Assembly (NCBI GenBank): GCA_021737225.1
Contig: JAIPEJ010000005.1
Span: 1 to 38,516 of the forward strand
Reading direction: 5' to 3'
From: Desulfobacteraceae bacterium
GTDB taxonomy: Bacteria; Desulfobacterota; Desulfobacteria; Desulfobacterales; Desulfosalsimonadaceae
Length of the DNA stretch: 38,516 nucleotides
In this document: positions 1 to 6,749 of the stretch, one piece after another
Layout: each line of letters begins with the position of its first letter
Position numbering within the stretch: position 1 is the first letter of the stretch
Notes under the pieces: model-generated
What the model was told of the DNA's origin: nothing
The model's database searches: none
The model's input: only the letters and a program-made list of their open reading frames with translations
Made by a program: the position numbers and the translations under genes

Positions 1-84
1 TGAAATATTATTTCATGGACGTATTGCAGATCGCAAATCCGGGGCGCAATGCCGGGGCCGCAGCCCCCTCCGGACTGCTGCAGG

Positions 85-276
85 CTATTCTGACGCTTTT
101 TCCTTGCACGGGCAAGTGTTTTTATCTTCCCGGTGCCCCAGGCAAACCCGGCACCGGTCGTCTGTACACATCTGGCAGGAAAAACAGTCCGGGCACGGGT
201 GTTTTTTCGGGGCGTCGGGCGGCTGTTCCGGGACGTAGACCTTGCCCTTTAAACCGGGCATCTTGACAAAAGGCAT
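85..276 (-). CDS. Cysteine-rich small protein of unknown function (63 aa)
   Basis: A 63-residue protein with eight cysteines (C28, C31, C34, C37, C42, C45, C55, C57), mostly in CxxC spacing, which suggests a small metal-binding (zinc or iron-sulfur) fold. The N-terminus is short, basic and proline-rich; there is no signal peptide or membrane segment. The start is supported by an AGGTGAT ribosome-binding site just upstream of the ATG on the minus strand. I do not recognise a named family. It is separated from fdhD by about 220 bp holding an intergenic repeat, so it is probably a separate transcription unit. A GC hairpin at about 51-65 lies past its stop codon but lacks a clear U-tract. The composition (regular Cys pairs, good RBS) makes a real gene likely; the function is not known. 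Confidence 0.65.
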   Translation of the reverse strand: MPFVKMPGLKGKVYVPEQPPDAPKKHPCPDCFSCQMCTDDRCRVCLGHREDKNTCPCKEKASE

Positions 277-356
277 GGTTGATCACCTGTTCGAGGGTTT
301 TGTAATTTTTAATGCTTGCTGAGACGGCTGTAATAAGGTGCGGTGTTTTTAAAGCA

Positions 357-447
357 TAAATTCGAAATCCGAATACCGAAATTCGCCGCGGAGCATCCCG
401 TAAGGGATAAACAATGACAGAATAATAAAAGGTTTAATGACAAAAAC
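357..447. repeat. Intergenic repeat, copy A (CCGCGGAGCATCCCG core)
   Basis: The core at 385-417 reads through CCGCGGAGCATCCCG, TAAGGGAT and AAACAATGA, and continues to TGACAAAAAC at 438-447. A closely similar block in the same orientation lies at 3669-3760. ATCCCG and GGGAT can pair as a small hairpin. The AT-rich flank at 361-384 (TTCGAAATCCGAATACCGAA) recurs in inverted form at 3815-3846. This fills most of the gap between the Cys-rich gene and fdhD; no gene is seen here. Confidence 0.75.
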
Positions 448-496
448 CTGAGATCTTGAATAGAAGATGTTCAGGGCGTTCTAACTTTTCATATTG

Positions 497-1309
497 TCAA
501 ATCCCATCATCGGCCTGGGTAATCCTTTCGTCTCCGCAGAAAACCATGAAACGGTCGTCCTTTGCACAGGCCAGGGTGATGTTGACCGAGCGTGCCAGGT
601 CCACGGCCAGGGCGGTGGGACGGGATATGCCCACCAGCATTTCCAGCCCGGCCCGGGCCGCTTTCTGGACCAGTTCATAGCTGAGCCGCGAAGACATGAC
701 TGCAAAGCGGGCCTCGTGGATATCCCCGTTCATGAATACTTTGCCGATGGCCTTGTCCAGGGCGTTATGCCGGCCCACGTCTTCGGCCGAGGCCATGGGC
801 TGCCTGTTTTGATCAAAAATAATCGCCGCGTGCGCGCTTCGGGTCTTTTCATATATGGGCTGGCGGGTTGGCAGGCTGTTAATGCATGCCATGACGTGAT
901 CGACTCTGAATTCGGTTTCCCTGGGTACCGATGGCAACATCTGCTGCATGTCGCGCACGACCTCTTTTCCGCAGATGCCGCAGCTCGTCTGGCTGATAAA
1001 ACCCTTGCGTTCCAGAAGTTCGGCAACCTGTCCCCGCCGCTGGTCTGTCAGGGTGAGGGTGGCCACGTTGGTTTCATTTTCCTCGCAGAATCCGAGTGTT
1101 ACGATATCCTCGGGGTGATCCAAGATTCCTTCGGAAAGGCAGAAACCGGCCACGTGAGCGGTTTCATCACCCGGGGTGCGCATGACAACGGAATAGGCAT
1201 TGCCCGCCACCCGGATGGACAGAGGTTCCTCCACGATCAGGGCCTGGTTTCGCACACTGCGCCTGCCGCCGAAGTATTCGATAAACTCACGGTCAATGAT
1301 ATCTGTCAT
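497..1309 (-). CDS. fdhD: FdhD, formate dehydrogenase accessory sulfurtransferase
   Basis: FdhD carries sulfur from a cysteine desulfurase to the molybdenum/tungsten bis-MGD cofactor of formate dehydrogenases, an essential cytoplasmic maturation step. The 270-residue protein has normal family length, the sulfur-relay motif CGIC (C110, C113) in the context SQTSCGICGKE, and the conserved EDVGRHNALDKAIG segment in the C-terminal half that binds cofactor. It is the last gene of a four-gene minus-strand operon (metX-metW-HsdR-N-like-fdhD), starting only 9 bp after the preceding stop. No formate dehydrogenase structural gene is in the window, so its client enzyme lies elsewhere. Grouping with methionine genes is probably incidental. 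Confidence 0.95.
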   Translation of the reverse strand: MTDIIDREFIEYFGGRRSVRNQALIVEEPLSIRVAGNAYSVVMRTPGDETAHVAGFCLSEGILDHPEDIVTLGFCEENETNVATLTLTDQRRGQVAELLERKGFISQTSCGICGKEVVRDMQQMLPSVPRETEFRVDHVMACINSLPTRQPIYEKTRSAHAAIIFDQNRQPMASAEDVGRHNALDKAIGKVFMNGDIHEARFAVMSSRLSYELVQKAARAGLEMLVGISRPTALAVDLARSVNITLACAKDDRFMVFCGDERITQADDGI

Positions 1310-1318
1310 GACTGTTTT

Positions 1319-1873
1319 TCAAAATCCTCCGCAGGTGTAATCGTCGCATTCCTTTTGCGAAAGCACTTCCATGGCAAACAGTATGCGTTTTTCCTTTTCC
1401 CGCCGGTTAGCTGCCAGGACGGGAAAATCCATGCCGTTAATCTGCTGCATCGCCCCGGATCTGGAAAATATACCTTGCAGCCCGCTGCTGATGACCTTTC
1501 CGGAGGATGTCTCCAGGATTTCTGCGTCTTCGGCATTTGTGATCGCGGCATACGGGATTATGCGCTCCTCGAGCAACCGGGCCGCGGCAATGGCAACCCG
1601 CCGCCGCGAGACAAGCGATCCCGGGCGAAACAGGATGACCATCAATGGTCTGCCTGCCGGCTTAAGGAGAAAATCAACAGGCACCGTCCCTTTTTGGCTG
1701 TCAAGCTCCAGGGAAAGCTGCAGGCGCGAATGGATCTCGGATTTTTCATATCCTTTTTCCGTGACCAGGAACTTTGCGATTTCCTGCCGCGCCCGCTCAT
1801 CATGCGTGTCCGTCACGCTTTGCCCGGTGAGGTAATCTGTGGTTTCGCCCAGGATCAGGTGATGTGTGCCCAT
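1319..1873 (-). CDS. HsdR N-terminal-domain-like orphan protein (probably not a nuclease)
   Basis: This 184-residue protein resembles the stand-alone 'type I restriction enzyme R protein N-terminal domain' family. The N-terminal part (about 20-75) carries the HDERARQEIAKFLVTEKGY helix and the following strands, with an aspartate in VPVDFLLK at about 70 that fits the first acidic residue of a PD-(D/E)xK fold. The expected E-x-K that should follow is replaced by ILFRPG, so the catalytic site appears lost. No HsdM or HsdS gene is nearby. It starts 7 bp after metW and ends 9 bp before fdhD, so it is cotranscribed with them. It is probably a non-restriction accessory protein of unknown role; the family assignment is by recognition of pattern, not alignment. 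Confidence 0.7.
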   Translation of the reverse strand: MGTHHLILGETTDYLTGQSVTDTHDERARQEIAKFLVTEKGYEKSEIHSRLQLSLELDSQKGTVPVDFLLKPAGRPLMVILFRPGSLVSRRRVAIAAARLLEERIIPYAAITNAEDAEILETSSGKVISSGLQGIFSRSGAMQQINGMDFPVLAANRREKEKRILFAMEVLSQKECDDYTCGGF

Positions 1874-1880
1874 GTTTTTG

Positions 1881-2510
1881 TTATTCCCTGCTGATCAGGT
1901 AAATGCCGTAGGTGGCGCGCAGGTTGGGCAGCACCTGGACTATGCGGCCGCTTTTATCCTGCTTGTCCGTGTTGATGGTCACCTCCTTGAGAATCGAGAA
2001 TCCCACTTGCTCGGCAAACGCGCGAAAATCCTTTATGGACAGTATCCGGATGTTGGGCGTGCCGTACCAGGTATAGGGGAGCTGGGGCGTAATCGGGGCA
2101 TGGCCGGTGAACAGCACCTGGGCGCGCACGTGCCAGTGTCCGAAGTTGGGAAAACTGACAATGGCTTTCTTCCCAATGCGGAGCATGGACTCAATCAGGG
2201 CCAGCGGATCATAGACCTGCTGGAGTGTCTGGCTTAAAACCACGTAGTCAAAGGTGTCATCCGGGTAATCGTGGACTTCCTCGTTAATGTCGCCCTGAAT
2301 GACCGACAACCCCTTTTCGATGCAGCGCACCACCCGCTGCTCGACAATTTCGATCCCGGTTTCGCGAACCTGCTTTTTTGCTTTCAGGTGTGCCAGCAGC
2401 TCGCCTTCGCCGCAGCCCAGCCCGATCACCCTGGACCCGGTCCGGATCCAGGAGGCGATTACCTGCAGGTCAAAACGCAGGGGGGTGTTATTTTGTATCC
2501 TGGTAGACAC
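1881..2510 (-). CDS. metW: MetW, methionine biosynthesis methyltransferase-fold protein
   Basis: MetW is a class I SAM-methyltransferase-fold protein that partners with MetX in the homoserine acyltransferase step of methionine synthesis in many bacteria. The 209-residue sequence has the family length, the nucleotide-binding loop VIGLGCGEGELLAHL at about 28-42, an acidic residue after strand 2 (TGIEIVEQ), and the typical FDYVVLSQTLQQVYDP and SFPNFGHW segments. Its start lies 23 bp inside the 3' end of metX, so the two genes are translationally coupled, which agrees with their products acting together. No signal peptide or membrane segment. Confidence 0.95.
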   Translation of the reverse strand: MSTRIQNNTPLRFDLQVIASWIRTGSRVIGLGCGEGELLAHLKAKKQVRETGIEIVEQRVVRCIEKGLSVIQGDINEEVHDYPDDTFDYVVLSQTLQQVYDPLALIESMLRIGKKAIVSFPNFGHWHVRAQVLFTGHAPITPQLPYTWYGTPNIRILSIKDFRAFAEQVGFSILKEVTINTDKQDKSGRIVQVLPNLRATYGIYLISRE

Positions 2511-3660
2511 TGTCTATAAATCCCCTGACGACATTTGTTAGGCGTTGGTTGGGCAGAAGGAAGGCATCATGCCCCCATTCCGCCTCTACCTCGCAGAAAC
2601 TCACATCCACCAGGCCGCCTTTTTTCATGGTCTGGACCATCTCCCGGGACTGGTAGGTGGGATAAAGCCAGTCGGAAGTAAAGGAGATCACCATAAACCG
2701 GGCCGCGGCCACGGAAAAGACCCGGACCGCGGAATTGGCGTTTTTAAACCGGGTCAGATCAAAATAGTCCGCGGCCTTGGTGATATAGAGAAACGAGTTG
2801 GCGTCAAAGCGCTCCACGAACTTGGCGCCCTGGTGGCGCAGGTAGCTTTCCACCTGGAAATCCACGTCAAACTGGTAGGAAAGATCAGTCCGGTCCTGGA
2901 GCTGCCGCCCGAATTTCCGGCGCATGGCCTCGTCTGAAAGATAGGTGATATGACCGATCATGCGCGCCACTGAAAGACCCAGGTCCGGCTTTTTCCCGCC
3001 GTAGTAATTTCCGTTGCGCCAGTTCGGATCTGCGATGATGGCCTGCCGGGCCACCTCGTTAAAGGCAATGGCCAGTGCGGAATGCCGCATGGTCGTGGCC
3101 ATGGGTATGGCCGATTGTATCATTTCCGGATACTGGACGCACCACTGCAGCACCTGCATGCCGCCCATGGAGCCGCCGGTCATGGAAAGGATTTTTTTAA
3201 TGCCCAGGTGATCCATCAGGGCTTTTTGCGCCCGGACCATGTCGCCGATGGTGACAAACGGAAAATCCATGCCCCAGGGGCTGCCGGTCTCCGGGTTCAC
3301 CGAGGAAGGCCCGGTCGATCCCATGCAGCCGCCCAGCACGTTGGAGCAGATCACAAAATACTTGTCCGTATCGATTCCCTTGCCCGGGCCGATCATGTTG
3401 TCCCACCAGCCGGGCTTGTCATCTGCGTCCGAATAATAGCCGGCCGCGTGACTGTCGCCGGTCAGGGCATGGCATACCAGCACCACGTTGCTCTTGTCGC
3501 GGTTCATGTTGCCGTAGGTCTCATAGGCCAGGGTGATCGGCCCGAGACTGGCCCCGGAATCAAGCATCATCTCGTCGGGCGGCTGGGCAAAGGTGAAAAA
3601 TTGCTTTTCCACTTTTCCCACCGATTTCCCGGCTTGGTCATGGGTAATGTATTCGCTCAT
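2488..3660 (-). CDS. metX: MetX, homoserine O-acyltransferase
   Basis: MetX transfers an acyl group (usually acetyl) to L-homoserine, activating it for sulfur insertion in methionine synthesis. It is an alpha/beta hydrolase: the nucleophile elbow TGGSMGGMQ holds Ser164, and the acid and histidine are in FTSDWLYPT and EWGHDAFLL near the C-terminus. The frame is open further upstream to 3762, but those 34 residues look like translated repeat DNA; I chose the ATG at 3660 (MSEYITHDQ, 390 aa), which matches usual family length, although its ribosome-binding site is weak. First gene of the metX-metW-HsdR-N-like-fdhD operon. Acetyl versus succinyl specificity cannot be decided by eye. No SAM riboswitch was recognised upstream; the leader instead contains an intergenic repeat. 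Confidence 0.95.
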   Translation of the reverse strand: MSEYITHDQAGKSVGKVEKQFFTFAQPPDEMMLDSGASLGPITLAYETYGNMNRDKSNVVLVCHALTGDSHAAGYYSDADDKPGWWDNMIGPGKGIDTDKYFVICSNVLGGCMGSTGPSSVNPETGSPWGMDFPFVTIGDMVRAQKALMDHLGIKKILSMTGGSMGGMQVLQWCVQYPEMIQSAIPMATTMRHSALAIAFNEVARQAIIADPNWRNGNYYGGKKPDLGLSVARMIGHITYLSDEAMRRKFGRQLQDRTDLSYQFDVDFQVESYLRHQGAKFVERFDANSFLYITKAADYFDLTRFKNANSAVRVFSVAAARFMVISFTSDWLYPTYQSREMVQTMKKGGLVDVSFCEVEAEWGHDAFLLPNQRLTNVVRGFIDSVYQDTK

Positions 3661-3668
3661 ATCTAAAA

Positions 3669-3760
3669 GAAATTCGAAGCACTCATTTCGAAATCCGCCG
3701 CGGAGCATCCCGCTAAGGGATAAACAATGATGGAAATATGAATAAGGTAATGACAAAAAC
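3669..3760. repeat. Intergenic repeat, copy B, in the metX leader
   Basis: Same orientation as the copy at 357-447: core CCGCGGAGCATCCCG then CTAAGGGAT and AAACAATGA at 3695-3730, ending in TGACAAAAAC at 3751-3760. It begins 9 bp upstream of the metX start, so it is probably part of the metX leader. A related AT-rich block (TTTCGAATTTCG then TTATTCGGATTTCGG) follows at 3815-3846 and is the inverted form of the flank of copy A. Confidence 0.75.
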
Positions 3761-3900
3761 AATGCAATGCGGTCAACGCGTTTGCGTGTTCTGTCATTTA
3801 GGAATTCGAATTTGTTTCGAATTTCGTTATTCGGATTTCGGATTTTTTGGTTGCCGTAAAAAAACCGTATTGCTCATTTCCCCTCGGCCTGCCAAAGGCA

Positions 3901-3930
3901 AAGGGGGGATCCATGGATCGATCCCCCCTT
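3901..3930 (-). terminator. Perfect 11-bp hairpin, candidate cooS terminator
   Basis: AAGGGGGGATC (3901-3911) and its exact reverse complement (3920-3930) enclose an 8-nt loop. It lies 51 bp after the cooS stop on the minus strand, with a second small palindrome GAATCC-gtgc-GGATTC at 3943-3958 in between. The sequence after the stem on the minus strand is TGCCTTTGGC, only weakly T-rich, so rho-independent termination is plausible but not certain. It could equally be part of the repeat cluster that fills 3661-3980. Confidence 0.4.
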
Positions 3931-3980
3931 CCTTATACATTAGAATCCGTGCGGATTCAAATAAAACGTCTGTTTACGGT

Positions 3981-5945
3981 TTATGCCAGATCCCTTCGCT
4001 CGGCCATGTCCACCAGCTTGCGCTCCCGGGTCTTGTCGATGCCCAGTGCCTTGCGCTTGGAATCGATATGGGCGATCATTTTTTGCGCCATTTCATGGGG
4101 GTCAACGGAAAATCCCCACTTGCCCAGACCCTGTTTTTCGAGTCCGCTGAAAAGCAGATCGTGGAAGCGGGTGTTTTCAACCACCGGGAAGGTGACCCCG
4201 AAGATCGTGTACACGCCGGAAGCCACGAAATACTGACCGATGCATATGGCCTTTTCGCTCATGTATTCCGGGGCCGCTCCGGCCACGGGCAATTCCGCGA
4301 TGGATTCACCGAGGCCGCCGACCCGGACCATTTCGCTGGCCGCGATCAGAATCCGGCTGTTGTCCACGCAGGAGCCCATGCCGAGCACCGGCGGCATGCC
4401 CACGGCATCGCATACTTCGCTCAATCCAGGGCCCGCCAGGTACGCAGCCTCGGGAGAACACAGTCCCGCCTTGGCCAGGGCGATCTGCGAACACCCGGTC
4501 TGCAGGACCAGCACGTCGTTTCTTATCAGTTCCTTGACCAGTTCCACGTGCACCCAGTCCTGCTTTACACGCGGGTTGGTGCATCCAACGACTCCGGCAA
4601 CGCCGCGGATGCGGCCGTTGATGATGTTGTCGTTGAGCGGGGTGTAGCTGCCCCGGAAGCTTCCGCCCAGCATGTAGTTGATATATTCATAGGAAAACCC
4701 GTGGATTCCGGTGTTGCGAATGTTGGGAATCTGTACCGGGTACTTGCGCGACTTAAAGCGCGAAATCGCCTTGATGACGATGTCGTCTGTGCACTGGCTT
4801 GGATTATCTTCATGGAATTCTATGTGATCCGCGCCTTCGATGTGGCACCTGGGGTTCGTAGTGAACAGGTAGGTGCCGTAGCAGTCCGCCACCTTGGACA
4901 GGGCCTGCTGGATGCACTGCACGTCCACGGCCATGGCGTCCACTGCGCCGGTGACCATTATCGCCTCGGTGGAGGTGAAATTTCCGGCATGGGGAATTCC
5001 GTGCCGGGAAAGCATCTCAGCGCCGGAGCAGCACATGCCCACCAGATTGATTCCCTCGGCGCCCGCGTCCTTGGCCGCCTGGATCAGGGTCGGGGAGTTG
5101 ACCGACTGCATCATGGACTCAAACAGGTTGGGTTCGTGACCATGGACGATGATGTTGACCTGGTTTTCCTTGAGTACGCCCATGTTGACCTCGGCAGCCA
5201 CTGGAACCGGGGTGCCGAACAGGATATCGGAAATCTCTGTGGCCACCATGGAGCCGCCCCAGCCGTCTGACAGCGCGGTCCGGCTGCCCTGTTTCATAAT
5301 GTTGTTATACTCCTGGTCCACGCCCATGTGCGTGCGGTGCATCATCTCCATGATTTCGCGCATGGCGCCCCGCGGCACGATTCCGAGTTTCCTCCAGGTC
5401 TCCAGGGTTTTCGGGGGGACGCGCTGGGCAAACGGGATCTCTCCTTCCACCTGGGTATAGGTCCTTTCGAGTTCCTCGTAAAGCGCCTTTGCCACTTCTT
5501 CGGTGGTTTTTTCCGCCGTTTCGATCCCGATGGATTCTGCCACGTCCACAAGCTTGATCGGGTCTTTTATGGTGTATTCCTTGATGTTTCCGTTTACCAC
5601 CTCACGGAATAAATCAAGCATGGCCATGCCGTGATCCGTGTGCGCCGCACCCCCGGCAGCGATCATCCTGCCGAAGTTTCTGGCCTGGATGGTGTCGATA
5701 GTGGCGCCGCATACGCCCACTTTGCCGTAGGGGTCCTTGGCATTTAGCCTGCAGGGTCCCATTGAACAGTGCTTGCAGCATGCGGAGTTCTCTCCGATGG
5801 GGCAGGCCTTCATGGTGGCGGCCCGGTCAAAGCACAGTTCCACCCCCTCGTCCCTGGCCTTTTTCAGCATTTGGCCGGTTGCCTCACACGTAGTGATCTC
5901 TTTGATCTCCGGCAGAGTTTTTTCTTTGGTTTTTTTCTTTTCCAT
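3981..5945 (-). CDS. cooS: Anaerobic carbon monoxide dehydrogenase catalytic subunit (Ni-Fe-S)
   Basis: Catalyses reversible CO oxidation to CO2 at a nickel-iron-sulfur C-cluster; cytoplasmic homodimer. At 654 residues it has full family length. The N-terminal cysteines for the D- and B-clusters are present (C48, C56, C57, C60, C65, C79), and all C-cluster ligands are recognisable: H268 in VHGHEP, C306 (GMCCSGAE), C344, C455 (VGCTNP), C485 (TGCSQ) and C526 (GSCVDNS). The ATG at 5945 has a GGAGG site upstream. It stands alone: no cooF ferredoxin, cooC nickel chaperone, hydrogenase or acetyl-CoA synthase subunit is adjacent. It could serve CO detoxification or use, or feed a Wood-Ljungdahl pathway encoded elsewhere. 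The 292-bp gap to the next, divergent gene probably holds both promoters, but I could not pick one. Confidence 0.97.
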   Translation of the reverse strand: MEKKKTKEKTLPEIKEITTCEATGQMLKKARDEGVELCFDRAATMKACPIGENSACCKHCSMGPCRLNAKDPYGKVGVCGATIDTIQARNFGRMIAAGGAAHTDHGMAMLDLFREVVNGNIKEYTIKDPIKLVDVAESIGIETAEKTTEEVAKALYEELERTYTQVEGEIPFAQRVPPKTLETWRKLGIVPRGAMREIMEMMHRTHMGVDQEYNNIMKQGSRTALSDGWGGSMVATEISDILFGTPVPVAAEVNMGVLKENQVNIIVHGHEPNLFESMMQSVNSPTLIQAAKDAGAEGINLVGMCCSGAEMLSRHGIPHAGNFTSTEAIMVTGAVDAMAVDVQCIQQALSKVADCYGTYLFTTNPRCHIEGADHIEFHEDNPSQCTDDIVIKAISRFKSRKYPVQIPNIRNTGIHGFSYEYINYMLGGSFRGSYTPLNDNIINGRIRGVAGVVGCTNPRVKQDWVHVELVKELIRNDVLVLQTGCSQIALAKAGLCSPEAAYLAGPGLSEVCDAVGMPPVLGMGSCVDNSRILIAASEMVRVGGLGESIAELPVAGAAPEYMSEKAICIGQYFVASGVYTIFGVTFPVVENTRFHDLLFSGLEKQGLGKWGFSVDPHEMAQKMIAHIDSKRKALGIDKTRERKLVDMAERRDLA

Positions 5946-6237
5946 ACGGCCTCCGTATCGGTCAGTTTAGCGTTTTCCAATCTTTGGCGCCGGTTCGTCC
6001 GACGCGTTGGAACTTCTCGTTTCCAAATAATAACGATTAAAAATTACCTTTCAAGAAACATGCCGGCGAATTTTGGCAAAAAAAACATCATCAGGTGCCG
6101 GGTCCGGCGGGCAGCAGGAAAAGCCGGGGGCTGGGGAATATTTTTTTAAAGGCATAATTTGTGCAGCTAATAAAGTTCAGAAGTCCGAAACAGAAAAAAG
6201 AACCCGCATCACGTTCAAAAAATAAAGGAGGCCGGCC

Positions 6238-6600
6238 ATGCCTATGGATCTGGAACAATTAAAGACAAAAAAGGAAATCCTCGATCAGATTGACTGGGAG
6301 ATGACGCCCGAGGAAGCCGTGCGGCTTTACCTGGAATGGGGAAACAACTGGGCGCATTCCAATTACGTTATTCGGTCGAAATCCGATGTTTCCTGCTATT
6401 TCATGGTTTATGCCTGGGAGGGACAGCCGGTTATTTATTTAATCCGGCGCAACTCCGAGCAGGCCGAGGAACTGGCCCTGATCCGCATGCCAGAATGGCT
6501 TGCCGCCCGCTTTCGGGAAGAAACCGCACATAACAAAGGCGTATACAGCCTGGACGGGGAAGTGCGCAATTGGCTGGAGCGGCAGCTAAATGCGGCCTGA
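6238..6600 (+). CDS. DVU0772-like conserved protein of sulfate reducers
   Basis: A soluble, acidic 120-residue protein with strong ribosome-binding site (AAAGGAGG, 8 bp before ATG). The motif MTPEEAVRLYLEWGNNWAH at about 22-40 and the later YLIRRN and NWLERQL segments recall the small 'DVU0772 family' found in Desulfovibrio and relatives, whose function is unknown; that identification is from memory and tentative. There is no cysteine cluster, signal peptide or membrane segment. It is divergent from cooS and followed by a palindrome, so it is probably monocistronic. Confidence 0.8.
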   Translation: MPMDLEQLKTKKEILDQIDWEMTPEEAVRLYLEWGNNWAHSNYVIRSKSDVSCYFMVYAWEGQPVIYLIRRNSEQAEELALIRMPEWLAARFREETAHNKGVYSLDGEVRNWLERQLNAA

Positions 6601-6617
6601 GCCGGGGCATGTACGAC

Positions 6618-6646
6618 CTGTTTCATTATGTTAAAACATGAAACAG
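6618..6646. promoter_or_regulatory. Dyad CTGTTTCAT-N11-ATGAAACAG, possible operator
   Basis: A perfect 9-bp inverted repeat with an 11-nt spacer, containing a second overlapping dyad ATGTT-aa-AACAT (6628-6639). A further half-site-like GTTTCAGG follows at about 6651. It sits 18 bp after the stop at 6600 and about 100 bp before the next start. No T-run follows, so a regulator site for the downstream gene is likelier than a terminator. No cognate regulator is identified. Confidence 0.4.
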
Positions 6647-6749
6647 TAGTGTTTCAGGATATATGAGACACGCCCGGATGAGTTTGCAGTGGCATACAGG
6701 ATGAAAGTCGTTATGTTCGGGGAAGATACCACAGACCAAGGGGGCGCTT

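Noticed and set aside
494-1894. A long plus-strand open frame (466 codons) opposite fdhD and the HsdR-N-like gene
   Set aside because: It is antisense to two clearly recognisable genes, has no ribosome-binding site or family resemblance, and follows from high GC third positions.
3661-3980. SAM or cobalamin riboswitch upstream of metX
   Set aside because: The leader consists of identifiable intergenic repeats and palindromes; none of the conserved riboswitch helices was recognised.
3738-5270. A 510-codon plus-strand open frame opposite cooS
   Set aside because: Antisense shadow of a conserved CO dehydrogenase gene with all ligand motifs; His/Gly-rich composition typical of reverse-frame reading.
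6101-6150. GC-rich stretch before an AT-rich run as a terminator
   Set aside because: It lies between two divergent gene starts, where a terminator has no transcript to end, and no convincing stem forms.
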